A DNA stretch of 32,951 bases from Cupriavidus sp. UYMMa02A (GTDB lineage: Bacteria > Pseudomonadota > Gammaproteobacteria > Burkholderiales > Burkholderiaceae). The stretch lies in NCBI GenBank assembly GCA_001725945.1, contig LRMT01000301.1, positions 1 through 32,951 on the forward strand, in the 5' to 3' direction. This document shows, one piece after another, positions 1 to 10,480 of this stretch (the stretch's first letter is position 1; the number at the start of each line of letters is the position of its first letter). The translations under genes and the position numbers were made by a program. Below the pieces are notes generated by a model. That model was given only the letters and a program-made list of their open reading frames with translations, searched no databases and was not told the DNA's origin.

Positions 1-43
1 GAAAGACCAGATCCATGCCTTCTTCACTCAAGCGCTTTTTCAT
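1..43 (-). CDS. 5' end of an unidentified minus-strand gene (partial)
   Basis: An ATG on the minus strand at 43-41 opens a frame that reads MKKRLSEEGMDLVF and runs off the left edge. A strong ribosome binding site (AAGGAGA, minus strand, 55-49) stands five bases before it, which is the main reason to accept it as a real start. Fourteen codons are too few to name a family. It is divergent from the patatin fragment at 309, and the 265 bases between them would hold both promoters. Confidence 0.5.
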   Translation of the reverse strand, partial: MKKRLSEEGMDLVF

Positions 44-187
44 GGTTGTCTCCTTGTAATGGGATGGGAACACGGGGCTGGCCAGCCGGCTCGCCGCTTC
101 CATCTAGCATAGCCATCGCCGATCGCTATGGCGCCGCCGGGTTGCTTGCGCCATCGGCTGTGCCATCAAGGACAGGACCTCCGGTAT

Positions 188-217
188 TTGAAAAGCCACT
201 CTGAAGCACGCTATGGT
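188..217 (+). promoter_or_regulatory. Candidate sigma-70 promoter for the patatin gene
   Basis: TTGAAA at 188-193 (one mismatch to the -35 consensus) is followed 18 bases later by TATGGT at 212-217 (two mismatches to the -10). It lies about 90 bases before the patatin ATG at 309. The match is moderate and no transcription start is known. Apart from this, 44-308 shows no gene. Confidence 0.25.
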
Positions 218-308
218 CCGGTCGAACTTGTCGGCCCCGGATTGCCAGCCTGGTGCGCCAGGGCGATACTGGCGACAGATGGTGCGTGTGCCACGATAGG
301 GGACAGCG

Positions 309-506
309 ATGGACGAGAAGACACCAGGCGCCAGCCCCGCGCAAGCTGAAGTGCCGTTCGCGGAGCTGCCGGGCCAGGTCGTGCTGGTACTGCAAGGTGG
401 TGGCGCGCTTGGCGCGTACCAGGTGGGTGTCTATCAGGCCCTGCATGAGGGGGTCTTGAGCCGGAGTGGGTGATCGGCACCTCATTGGGACGATCAACGG
501 GCGGCC
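309..506 (+). pseudogene. Patatin-like phospholipase, N-terminal fragment broken at the catalytic motif
   Basis: ATG at 309 follows AGGGGA and opens a frame with the patatin oxyanion motif VLVLQGGGALGAYQVG, typical of bacterial patatin-like serine acyl hydrolases. After about 48 codons the frame must lose one base (near 455) to read LEPEWVIGTS, and one more (near 488) to read IGTING. The family's nucleophile elbow is G-T-S-(I/L)-G, so both breaks bracket the catalytic Ser. Beyond about 506 no patatin-like sequence can be followed in any frame, although the family normally has 300 or more residues. The first two shifts look like the single-base losses seen across the window. The loss of the remaining body looks like a real truncation or rearrangement. 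Family identity is fairly secure, function is probably lost. Confidence 0.6.
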
Positions 507-828
507 GCATGCGCTACTTCACGAACCGCGACGCGCGGCTAATCTGCGAGTTAAGCGCTCGAACCGTGGGTGGAGAATGGTACGAGTCTCCCCCGCTGCG
601 GAGACTCGGGGGCCAGCCAAACATTGCGCTACTCGGGGGATCGCAGTCGCCAATGTCGAATGAGCGGCCTGGACCTTTGCGGATGCCACTAACCAGCAAA
701 AATGCTAAGAACGTGCCGGCCGCCCGTTGACGTGGGGTCCAACGGCAGTTAAGTGGTGTTAAGGAACGCGCGTAGCAGGATCGGCTACCCTCCCAGCGAG
801 AACGAACCGAAGCTGCGACTGGCAACTG
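507..828. other. Stretch without a recognisable gene, junction after the patatin fragment
   Basis: Several short open frames cross this stretch on both strands but none has a convincing ribosome binding site or recognisable product. It follows the abrupt end of the patatin homology, so it may hold the remains of an insertion or rearrangement. No terminal inverted repeats or target duplication were identified. The only clear structure is the inverted repeat at 583-608. Confidence 0.3.
583..608. repeat. Perfect 9-bp inverted repeat with 8-base loop
   Basis: CGAGTCTCC at 583-591 pairs perfectly with GGAGACTCG at 600-608, leaving the loop CCCGCTGC. It could fold as a strong RNA hairpin. There is no T-run on either side, so it is not a typical intrinsic terminator. 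It lies in the unexplained stretch after the truncated patatin gene. Confidence 0.5.
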
Positions 829-1708
829 CTACACCAATCGCAGATCCCACAGCACATCCAGTACGTGTTGGGTGGAGCGTTCAACGTACCCCGCACGATG
901 CGCGATGCCGAGCCGGCGCCATAACGCCGGGCGCAGCGCACGCATGACGACGCGCTTGTCCGGCAATGGCGTGGTGGCCTCGTGTGGCAACAGCGCCGCG
1001 CCATAACCGGCCGCGACCAGACTCTTGATCGCGTCGTTGTAGTTGAGCTGAATGCGTGGTGCGGGATGGTGTCCCGCGGCTGCGAACCACTCCGCGGTCT
1101 GACGCGAGAGGCGGGTGGTGGCGTCATTGAGAATCAGAGGCTGAGCGGCGAGCCATTCCGGCGTGACACGGGCCGGGCACTGCCAATGCGCCGGCACGAA
1201 GGCCATCACGGGGTCACGGCGCCAGGGCTTTATCACCAGTCCGGCCACGGGCGGCTGAGGCAGTGCAACCAGCCCGATATCCAGCGTGCCGTCCGCCAGT
1301 CGGGACAGCGTTTCCTGCGAAGTGAGGACCGCAATCTGAATGTCGATGGCGGGATGCTGCTGGCGCAGCACCTCGAGCGCTGTGGCAGCAGGTGCGCGAT
1401 CGCGCCAGTCGACGCCCCGAGCCGGGCGCGCCTTCGAGCCCCTCCACCTGTCGTTGGATATCGTCCAGCGCCTGCTCCGCATCGGCCAGCAGCCGACGCC
1501 CGCGCTCCACAAGCACTTCGCCGATCGCCGACGCCTTACGTGCCGCGTTTCGCGACAGGAGCGGTGCCCCGATGCGCTGTTCCAGTTCAGCGATATGGAG
1601 GCTGACCGTGGGTGGCGCAAGGTGCAATGCACGCGCCGCCTCGGCGAATGAGCCATGGTCGGCAATGGCGACCAGCGTGCGCAGGCGGTCCAGGCTGATC
1701 TCTCGCAT
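829..1708 (-). CDS. LysR-family transcriptional regulator (frame interrupted)
   Basis: The start at 1708 gives the classic LysR N-terminus: a winged helix-turn-helix over residues 1-60 (LRTLVAIADHGSFAEAARAL, then PPTVSLHIAELEQRIG) and the linker helix to about residue 100. The substrate-binding domain continues in another frame from about 1400 to the stop at 829 (AATALEVLRQQHPAIDIQI; later LNYNDAIKSLVAAGYGAALL). The total is about 293 codons, normal for the family. The shift between 1395 and 1425 equals two lost bases: a third frame reads LGASTGAIA, as expected at the start of the effector domain, between the two breaks. It is divergent from argC with a palindrome between them, so self-regulation and control of argC are likely. 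The inducer is unknown. The family call is very secure. Confidence 0.85.
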
Positions 1709-1719
1709 GTCGGCTCCAG

Positions 1720-1736
1720 ATTCAGGAAAGCTGAAT
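1720..1736. promoter_or_regulatory. Perfect palindrome with LysR-type T-N11-A core between lysR and argC
   Basis: ATTCAG-GAAAG-CTGAAT is a perfect 6+5+6 palindrome. It contains TCAGGAAAGCTGA, which fits the T-N11-A pattern of LysR-family sites. It lies 12 bases before the regulator's ATG and about 100 bases before the argC ATG, where an autoregulatory site would be expected. The palindrome is seen directly. Binding by this regulator is inferred. Confidence 0.5.
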
Positions 1737-1835
1737 GTCCCAATTGTGAAATTCAACTTTCCCTATTCTAGTGGTCGAGGGAAGATTTGGGCTCCTTCGA
1801 CGGGTTATCCCCTCAGTCACCGGAGTATTCCTCGC

Positions 1836-2764
1836 ATGAGCTCTCCCCTGGTTTTCATCGACGGCGACCAAGGCACCACCGGGTTGCAAATCCACGAACG
1901 GCTGCGCGGCCGGACCGACCTCAGCCTGTTCACGCTTGCCGCGTCGGAACGCAAGGACCCACGGCGTCGTGCGGAAGCCATCAATGCCTGCGACATCGCC
2001 ATCCTCTGTTTGCCCGATGCCGCCGCACGCGAGGCCGTGGACGCCATCGTCAATCCCGCCGTCAGGGTGATCGACGCAAGTTCCGCCCACCGCACGCATC
2101 CGGACTGGACCTATGGCTTTCCGGAAATGGCACCGGGCCAGGGCGCGCGCATCGCGAACGCGCGACGGGTCACCAATCCCGGCTGCTATCCGACCGGTGC
2201 GATTGGCCTGCTGCGTCCCCTGGTGCAGGCCGGGCTTATCCCAGCCAGCTATCCCGTCAGCATTCATGCTGTGTCCGGCTACTCCGGACGCGGGCGTGCC
2301 GGCGTGGAGGAGCATGAGAGGTCGGATGCCGCCAGCGCGCCGGCATTCCAGGTGTATGGCCTGGAACTCGCGCACAAGCATCCCCCGGAGATCCAGCAGC
2401 ACACCGGGCTCGCGCACCGTCCCATCTTCGTTCCCGCGTATGGTGCGTTCCGCCAGGCATCGTGCTGACGGTGCCCATCGCGTTGAGGCTGCTGGCCCCA
2501 GACGTGGATGGTGCCACGCTCCACGCATGCCTCGCCCGCCACTATGCCGGCGCGGCCCATGTACATGTCCTGCCACTGCACGAATCGTGCGCTTTAAAGC
2601 ACCTGGATCCGCAAGTGTTGAACGGTACGGACGACATGCACCTAAGCGTATTTCCTAACAAGGAGCACGGGCACGTCCTGCTGTCCGCGGTTTTCGACAA
2701 TCTTGGCAAGGGCGCATCCGGCGCCGCGGTTCAGAACCTGAATCTGATGCTCACGCAGCAATAG
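1836..2764 (+). CDS. argC: N-acetyl-gamma-glutamyl-phosphate reductase, short ArgC2 type (one frameshift)
   Basis: This NADPH-dependent enzyme reduces N-acetylglutamyl-5-phosphate to the semialdehyde in arginine synthesis. ATG 1836 follows CGGAG. The protein begins PLVFIDGDQGTTGLQI (Rossmann nucleotide site) and holds the catalytic Cys in TNPGCYPTGAIGLL. It continues with SGYSGRG and ends NLGKGASGAAVQNLNLML, both typical of ArgC. At about 2456 one base is missing: the text reads cag-gca-tcg where cag-ggc-atc would keep frame into VLTVPIALRLL. The C-terminal part therefore reads from 2462 onward. About 309 codons match the short type 2 enzymes rather than the usual 340-residue form. No other arg gene lies nearby, and the divergent LysR gene is its only partner. 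The chromosome may carry another argC. Confidence 0.85.
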
Positions 2765-2854
2765 TGGCCAATGGCATGAGCTAAAGGTCGGACGCATGCC
2801 AACGATTGCCGCCAATCTGGCCGGCGTCGAATGTCTCCTGCTGGCGATGGCCTT

Positions 2855-4516
<1,662 letters not shown>

Positions 4517-4912
4517 AGGGGGCCGCTTCAGGGAGGATTGGCATGATAGCCGAACGGACGTGCTGGGCTCTTGCTTTTCTGCCCGCGTGAGAAGCCGCTT
4601 GCACTTTGCCGCGCCCACCGGCGACAAGGCAAGGCAATTCCTGGCGCACCGGGCGTTCCGGCTGCGGGGCAGGCTAACATGGCGGTGAATGATGGCTGCT
4701 GGCCGTTCTGGGGCAATCACCTTCGTGAGAACCGCGGTCGTAAGCACCAGCATGGGGTCGTCACTAGCTTAAGCAGGAATTCGCCGACCGGCAGCACGAT
4801 GAATGATTCTGGCGGGCGATCAACAGGCATTGTTGCGCTCCAGTTGGCCTGCTCGTCTTTCCGCTCGCTCGAGAAGTGGGCGTGCAGGGAAGCCCGTCCA
4901 GAGCAGTGGGGA
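4517..4912. other. Gap between ABC-F and TetR genes, no confirmed gene
   Basis: No gene with a clear start and family is seen. On the minus strand between about 4840 and 4690, a frame opening MPVDRPPESFIVLPVGEFLL runs, after one assumed lost base near 4757, into a hydrophobic stretch (MLVLTTAVLTKVIAPERP). It could be the remnant of a membrane protein but matches nothing I recognise. The stretch must also hold the promoter of the ABC-F gene, and no good -35/-10 pair was found. Confidence 0.25.
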
Positions 4913-5531
4913 CTACCGAAAGATGAACGCCACCACCGCGTCGCAATGAGCCTCAATTGCCTTGTCGCGCATAGCGTTGATGCCGTGCGCGTATCGCATT
5001 TCCGAGGTAAGAAGATACGGAACCTGGGCGATGGCGGTGATCATGTACAGCAGCATCACGGGATCGATCTCTTTCAGTCCTTCCGTCAACGCGCTCACAT
5101 GTCTGATCAGCGTGACTGTCTGGTCATGCCGCGGACGAATGAACTTCTGCGCCATCCATTTGAGGCGTTCCGAGTCACGGTTGGCTTCCTGCATCATCAG
5201 CGCGCGTGTTCAGGGTGGCGCGCGCAGTAGCGGACGTAGTTGCGGATGTACTCCTTGACCGCCTCCAGTGAAAACCCTTCCGAACCCGGCTCGGGGGGCA
5301 CGTATTCTTCAGCAAAGCGTTCAAACAGGTAGGCCACGCTTTCGCGCCACAGGTTTTCCTTGCTGCCGAAGTAGTATCGGATCATGCGTGATTGACGCCG
5401 GCCACTTCCGCAATATCACGTAGGCTTACCGCATCGAAGCCGTGGGTCGAGAACTGTTCCAGTGCAATGCCAAGTATTTCGGCACGTGTCTGTTCGCTTC
5501 GTTCCTGTTGTGCCTGCCTGGCAGTGCCCAT
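4913..5531 (-). CDS. TetR/AcrR-family repressor, probable regulator of the sulfatase/glycoside locus (two frameshifts)
   Basis: ATG 5531 follows AGAGGAAAG. Residues 10-55 form the TetR helix-turn-helix: RAEILGIALEQFSTHGFDAV, then LRDIAEVAGVNHAMIRYYFG with the conserved YYFGSKENLW end. The rest is the alpha-helical ligand and dimer domain (FAEEYVPPEPGSEGFSLEAV, later HVSALTEGLKEIDPVMLLYM), ending at 4913. Two single-base losses break the frame: near 5384 (GVNHA-MIRYYF) and near 5208 (HPEHAR-LMMQEA). Restored, it has about 206 residues, normal for the family. It is divergent from the symporter gene and shares a 288-base intergenic region containing a near-perfect 24-bp palindrome, so it most likely represses the row of genes to the right. 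The ligand is unknown; a sugar or aglycone released by the pathway is a guess. Confidence 0.85.
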
Positions 5532-5657
5532 CTGTTCTTTCCTCTGAAGTCTCACCGGGAATTCTGCCCTCGCGTCTTCAAAGTCGCAATGAAAGTGACC
5601 CCTTCTCCGACCGCGCGGGATCATGGATTGTACTGAGGCCAGGGCGTAAGCCTGCGC

Positions 5658-5687
5658 TTGACACGGGCAAAACACGACTGATAAATT
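5658..5687 (+). promoter_or_regulatory. Sigma-70 promoter of the catabolic gene row
   Basis: A perfect -35 box TTGACA at 5658-5663 is followed after 17 bases by ATAAAT (5681-5686), or after 18 by TAAATT, as -10 box. It points to the symporter gene at 5820 and would give a leader of about 125 bases. The palindrome at 5682-5705 covers the -10 and the start point. The -35 is as good as can be; the -10 is weaker. Confidence 0.55.
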
Positions 5688-5705
5688 ATCCGAGTGGATA
5701 GTTTA
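5682..5705. promoter_or_regulatory. Probable TetR operator, 24-bp palindrome over the -10 region
   Basis: TAAATTATCC-GAGT-GGATAGTTTA: the two 10-base arms are complementary at nine of ten positions. Its length, AT-rich arms and central location between a TetR gene and its divergent target fit TetR-family operators. It overlaps the -10 of the promoter at 5658-5687, so bound repressor would block RNA polymerase. The symmetry is seen directly. Binding is inferred. Confidence 0.6.
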
Positions 5706-5819
5706 GGTGGCGGAAACCCGCCTGGGCAGGCTCGGCGAGTGCGCGGGCCTTCCTGGCTGACCCCGCTTCGGCCGCGCGATGGCGGCTCATGGTGATCTCG
5801 TGTTGATGAGGCAGGCTCA

Positions 5820-7241
5820 ATGACGGCAGCAAATCCAGACTCCGCAATAGCGCAGGCGCCGCTCGCGCTTCCGGGGGCGGTGCGGGATGGCGGCGCAAGG
5901 CTGCCACTGCGGACAAAGTTCGGCTTCGGCGTCGGTGACTTCGCGTTCAACCTGTACTGGCAGGCGACCACGCTTTACTTGTTGTACTACTACACCGATG
6001 TCGTTGGGCTGTCGCCAGTCGCGGCCGGCTGGATATTCGGCGGCGCGATGCTATGGGACGCGCTTTGCGATCCTGTGGCGGGGTACATCGCCAATCGCAC
6101 GCGCTCACGCTGGGGCCGCTATCGGCCTTACCTGCTGTTCGGGTGCGTTCCGCTTGCGCTCAGCTTTGTCGCGATGTTTATTCCCAACGCTGCACGAGGT
6201 GCCAGCCTGCTGGCGTTCGTGCTGGGCACGCATGTGGTGTTCAGAACCACCTATACCGTGTTGTCGATGCCCTACAACGCGCTGATGGCGACGCTGACAG
6301 ACGACAGCCAGGAACGCGGCAGCCTTGCCGCATACCGGATGATCTGCGCCAGTTCGGCGGGCATGCTGGTTGCGCTGTCGACGCTCAAGCTCGTGCACGT
6401 CTTTGGGCAGGCGGACCAGCGGCTGGGCTTCGTGTTAGTGATGGGGCTGTATGCCGCCGTCTCGCTGCCGGTGTTTCTCTTCACGTTCTTCTCGACGGAA
6501 GAACGGATCCGGCCGCCCGTGCATAGCATCACGATCCGGGAAGCATTGGCCGTGGTCGTGCGCAATCGCGCATTCCTGCTGGTCTGTGGAATGACGGTAG
6601 CTATGGCTGCAGCCGGCACCTTCCTGTCAAAGACGCTGCCCTACGTCCTGAAGTACGGGCTGCACAGGGAAGACCTGATCGGACCGGCGCTGGGGACTGT
6701 CGCGGTACAGGTGTTCATCGCCATCCCCTTCTGGGCATGGGTCATGCGGCGCACGTCCAAGCGGCTGGTCGCGCTGTCCGGCGGCTGCATCGGCATGCTC
6801 GGCTATGCCGCGCTGGGCGGAACAGGCGCGTCAGGCATCGGCGCCTTCTTCTGTCTGCTTGGGCTGATCGGTTTCGCGAGCGCCGCCTGGCTGCTGGCGA
6901 CATGGGCCATGGTTCCCGATACCGTGGAGTTCGGGGAGTGGCGCACCGGGGTGCGCGGCGAGGGAACGATCTTCGGCGTGTTTTCGTTCGCACACAAGGG
7001 CGCGCTTGCCATTGCCGTCGGCGGCGTCGGGCACCTGCTTGGCGCCGTCGGCTTCGTCGCGAATCAGCCCCAGTCACAAGCGGCAACCGACGGTATTTGG
7101 GCGATGCTATGGCTGGGCCCGATGGCCTTGTTGGGCATCGGCGTGTTGCTGGCCTTCTTCTATCCGATATCGCCCGGCGCACACCAGCGCATGCTCGGCG
7201 ATCTGCGCCAGCGCCGGGCAGCGTCGGGAATACCCGACTGA
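5820..7241 (+). CDS. GPH-family sugar/glycoside:cation symporter (MelB/XynP-like)
   Basis: An intact 473-residue inner-membrane protein with about twelve hydrophobic segments. It matches the glycoside-pentoside-hexuronide:cation symporters in the first third: YWQATTLYLLYYYTDVVGLS, then the marker loop CDPVAGYIANRTRSRWGRYR with the conserved Asp-Pro and the basic R-x-G-R-x-R run. A second GPH hallmark, EFGEWRTGVRGEGTIFGVFS, follows at about residues 371-390. GPH members import melibiose, xylosides, glucuronides or similar glycosides with Na+ or H+. It is the first gene after the TetR-controlled promoter, with GAGG a few bases before the ATG, and is followed 79 bases later by a GH3 glycosidase. 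It probably imports the glycoside that enzyme cleaves. The exact sugar cannot be told from sequence. Confidence 0.9.
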   Translation: MTAANPDSAIAQAPLALPGAVRDGGARLPLRTKFGFGVGDFAFNLYWQATTLYLLYYYTDVVGLSPVAAGWIFGGAMLWDALCDPVAGYIANRTRSRWGRYRPYLLFGCVPLALSFVAMFIPNAARGASLLAFVLGTHVVFRTTYTVLSMPYNALMATLTDDSQERGSLAAYRMICASSAGMLVALSTLKLVHVFGQADQRLGFVLVMGLYAAVSLPVFLFTFFSTEERIRPPVHSITIREALAVVVRNRAFLLVCGMTVAMAAAGTFLSKTLPYVLKYGLHREDLIGPALGTVAVQVFIAIPFWAWVMRRTSKRLVALSGGCIGMLGYAALGGTGASGIGAFFCLLGLIGFASAAWLLATWAMVPDTVEFGEWRTGVRGEGTIFGVFSFAHKGALAIAVGGVGHLLGAVGFVANQPQSQAATDGIWAMLWLGPMALLGIGVLLAFFYPISPGAHQRMLGDLRQRRAASGIPD

Positions 7242-7320
7242 TTCAACCGTTGCCGGCCGTTCCAGGCCCCAACGCCACGGCGGCCACCAATGCCGCACCC
7301 ACAAAGCATGGAATCTCCTG

Positions 7321-9490
7321 ATGCCTAACGATCTCTGCCTGCGTACGGGCCTCGTACCGCCTCTGCCACCGGCGTCGCCGTTCAGTGTCCCGTGCGCGGA
7401 TCCCGATGCGCGCGCCCGCGAAACCGAGGCGCGCATGACCGACGACGAACGGTTCTCGATGCTGTACAGCCTGATGGTGAGGGTATTCCGCAAGACCGAA
7501 CGCGAAACGCGTGTGCCGGAGGATCTGCCGGTCATCGCAGGCTACGTGTCGGGCGTCGCACGTCTGGGCATTCCGGCACTGAAACTGGCAGACGCGAGTC
7601 TTGGCCTGCGCCATACCGAAGGGCCGGACGATTGCGCGACGGCACTTCCGTGCGGCCTGGCAATGGGTGCGACCTTCAATCCGGCGCTGGCGCGTACGGT
7701 TGGCAATCTGATCGGCAAGGAAGGGCGCGCACGCGGCTTCAACGTGATGCTCGGGGGTGGCATCAATCTCGTGCGGGAAGTGCGCAACGGAAGAAACTTC
7801 GAGTACATCTCGGAAGACCCGTTGCTTTCGGGCCTGATGGGCGCGGGCATGGTTTCGGGCACCCAGGAGGAAGGTGTCATCGGGGTGCTCAAGCATGTGT
7901 CGCTGAACGCGAGCGAAACGAACAAGTTCTTTCTTGACGCCATCATCGATCCCGCAGCCCACCGCGAGAGTGACCTGCTTGCCTTCCAGATCGCGATTGA
8001 GCGCAGCGAGCCCGGCGCCTTGATGGGTGCCTACAACCTTGTCAACGGTGCCTACGCATGCGGCAATCGCACCATCTTGCAGGAGGCGATCAAGGATGCC
8101 ATGGGCTTCAAGGGCTGGGTGATGTCGGACTGGCGAGCCGTCTATCACTGGGATTTCGCCTTGCACGGACTGGACCAGCATTCCGGTGCTCAGCTCGACG
8201 ATCAGGAGTGGTTCAATGAACCGCTGAGGAAGGCCTGTGACGCGGGTAAGGTGCCAAAACGCGCATCGGCGAGATGGTCCGACGCATGTTGCGCTCGTAC
8301 TACGCGGTCGGTATCGACCAGGAGCGGCCTGCCACGCCGATCGATTTCACCGCACATCACGCTGTTGCGCTGCAGGTTGCCCGCGAAGGCATCGTGCTGC
8401 TGAAGAATGAAGGCGAGGTGCTGCCCCTGGCAGCAGGTAAGCAGCGCATCGCGGTCATTGGCGGATTTGCGCAGACGGGCGTGCTGTCTGGTGACGGATC
8501 GAGCCAGGTCATGCCTCCCGGTGGATATGCAGCACAGGTGCCATTGCACAGCCATCCCTTGCTGGGGCCCACCACCATGCGCTTTTCCGGATCGTCTCCG
8601 CTGGCGGAGCTTCGCAGGCGGTTGGCGGAGGCCCGCATTGATTTTGATAGCGGCGCCAACCTTGCGACGCGGTTGCCCTGGCAAAACGTGCCGACGTGGT
8701 GATCGCATTTGCTGTCCGGCATGAGGGGGAACGCTTCGATAGCCCGGACATGGCGCTGCCTTTCGGACAGGATGCCCTGATCGAAGCGGTCGCGGACGCG
8801 AACCGGAACGTCATCGTGGTACTGGAAACGGGCAATCCGGTGGCGATGCCGTGGCACGACAAGGTACGCGCCATTGTCCAGGCGTGGTTCCCGGGGCAAG
8901 CTGGCGCGCAGGCCATTGCCGAAGTGCTGGCGGGTGATATCAGCCCATCCGGCCGCTTGCCCATCACCTTTCCCGTCGATGTCGAGCAGACGCCGCACCC
9001 TGCGTTGCCGGGGGCCGATGTCGAGCTCGGCACGCCGATTCAGGTGCATTACCACGAAGGCGCGGAAGTGGGCTACCGCTGGTTCGCCAGGAGCGGCCGG
9101 CAGCCGCTATTCAACTTCGGTCATGGCCTCAGCTATACCAATTTCGCTTATGGCGATCTTCACGTCAGCGGCGGCGAGACCGTGTCGGTGACATTCACCG
9201 TAACGAATACCGGCTCGCGCGATGGCGATGATGTCCCGCAGGTGTATCTGACCGAAGCAGCAGGCGAGCGGCGCATGCGCCTGCTCGGCTTCGAGCGTGT
9301 TTCCCTGCGGCCGGGAGAGTCGGCGCGGATCAGCCTGACTGCCGATCCGCGCTTGCTGGCGCGCTTTCAATCCTCGTCGGGACACTGGCGAATTGAGGCA
9401 GGCGCGTACTGCGTTGCGCTGGGGCGCTCGGCATCCGAGCTTGCCCTGTGTGTCGAGACCACGCTCGTGGCGCGCGAGTTTGGCCGCTGA
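7321..9490 (+). CDS. Glycoside hydrolase family 3 (beta-glucosidase/xylosidase type) with Fn3-like domain (two frameshifts)
   Basis: GH3 enzymes remove terminal beta-linked sugars by a retaining mechanism. The start MPNDLCLRTG gives a TIM-barrel domain with GFNVMLGGGINLVRE, the KH motif (Lys191-His192, VLKHVSLNASETN) and the nucleophile Asp270 in GWVMSDWRAVYHWDFALHGL. The second alpha/beta domain starts at EGIVLLKNEGEVLPL and contains WFPGQAGAQAIAEVLAGDISPSGRLP. Next come FNFGHGLSYTNF and a C-terminal fibronectin-III-like domain (VSVTFTVTNTGSRDGDDVPQ). Single bases are missing in the A-run at 8256-8259 and near 8665. Repaired, it has about 723 residues. No signal peptide is seen, so it likely acts in the cytoplasm on sugar delivered by the symporter. 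GH3 sequence alone does not separate glucosidase from xylosidase or arabinosidase; the xylose-dehydrogenase-like SDR downstream favours a pentose. Confidence 0.88.
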
Positions 9491-9569
9491 ATGATCCCTG
9501 CCGGTGACGCGTGGCACCGACCGTCAAGGCAGGCGCTTCTGCACCGACTACCTGAACCAACACATGGTT

Positions 9570-9587
9570 TCCCTCCGGCGGGAGGGA
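9570..9587. repeat. Intergenic hairpin between GH3 and aldolase genes
   Basis: TCCCTCC (9570-9576) and GGAGGGA (9581-9587) form a perfect 7-bp stem with loop GGCG. It stands in the 163-base gap before the aldolase gene. No T-run follows, so it may be an RNA processing or stabilising hairpin rather than a terminator. Otherwise the gap holds only the ribosome binding site AGGAGA before 9654. Confidence 0.4.
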
Positions 9588-9653
9588 TGACCTCGGCCGC
9601 TTGCGCGAATCGAGCGTTCCCGACACATAAAACTGCCCAACAGGAGACAACTC

Positions 9654-10418
9654 ATGACCGCTACCCCTTCCACTTCCATGCAGGAACGCGTAAGCCCCGA
9701 GGAATGGCAATTGCGCATCGACCTTGCGGCCTGCTATCGGCTCGTTGCGCTGCACGGCTGGTCCGATCTGGTTTTTACACATATCAGCGCACGCGTACCC
9801 GGGGAAGATCACCATTTCCTGATTAATCCCTACGGCCTGATGTTCGAGGAGATCACGGCCTCCAACCTGCTGAAGATCGACGCCAACTGCAACAAGGTCT
9901 TGGAATCGCCATACCCAGTGAATCCTGCGGGCTTTGTCATTCACAGCGCCGTGCATCAGGTACGCGCTGATGCGCAATGCGTGCTGCATACCCACACGCG
10001 CTGCGGCATTGCCGTGAGTGCGCAGAAGGCAGGCCTGTTGCCACTCAGCCAGCAGGCCACTTTCATTCTGGGGTCGCTGGCGTACCACGACTACGAAGGC
10101 GTCGCCATGCACGAGGCGGAGAAGCCTCGCCTGCAGGCGGATCTGGGGCATGCCAACCACCTGATCCTGCGCAATCACGGGCTGCTGACGGTCGGCAGGA
10201 CTGTGGCCGATGCATTCCTGAGCATGTATGTCCTGGAGGCGGCCTGCCAGATCCAGATTGCCGCGCAGGCAGGCGGGGAGCTTATGCGCGTGCCTGCGGA
10301 GATCGTGCGAGATGTTGCGGAGTCGGTGCGTGTGCAGACGGGTGGCCTCGGTGGGGCCTTTGTCTGGCCGGCGTTGCTTCGCAAGCTCGATCGAATCGAC
10401 CCTGGTTATCGCAACTAA
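9654..10418 (+). CDS. Class II aldolase/adducin-family protein
   Basis: An intact 254-residue protein of the zinc-dependent class II aldolase/adducin fold, which includes fuculose- and rhamnulose-phosphate aldolases, ribulose-phosphate 4-epimerase and decarboxylases. It shows the N-terminal GWSDLVFTHISARVPG, then NPYGLMFEEITASNLLKID. The zinc ligands are His112 and His114 (VLHTHTRCG) and His175 in LRNHGLLTVG. The ATG follows AGGAGA. It lacks the marks of the well-studied sugar-phosphate aldolases and resembles the large uncharacterised subfamily common in Burkholderiales. In this locus it may cleave an acid formed after sugar oxidation, but that is a guess. It sits 62 bases before the porin gene. 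Confidence 0.85.
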   Translation: MTATPSTSMQERVSPEEWQLRIDLAACYRLVALHGWSDLVFTHISARVPGEDHHFLINPYGLMFEEITASNLLKIDANCNKVLESPYPVNPAGFVIHSAVHQVRADAQCVLHTHTRCGIAVSAQKAGLLPLSQQATFILGSLAYHDYEGVAMHEAEKPRLQADLGHANHLILRNHGLLTVGRTVADAFLSMYVLEAACQIQIAAQAGGELMRVPAEIVRDVAESVRVQTGGLGGAFVWPALLRKLDRIDPGYRN

Positions 10419-10480
10419 AAGAACCGTCGACCAAAAATAAGGCGCGCATGTCGTGCCGACACAAGAAAACGAGGAGGAGC

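Noticed and set aside
538..572. A tRNA-like T-loop (GGTTCGAGC on the minus strand)
   Set aside because: No acceptor stem, anticodon arm or D-arm can be folded around it.
4690..4840. A possible membrane-protein gene on the minus strand (hydrophobic stretch MLVLTTAVLTKVIA)
   Set aside because: Reading it needs an assumed lost base, it is short, and no family is recognised. It is mentioned only in the gap description.
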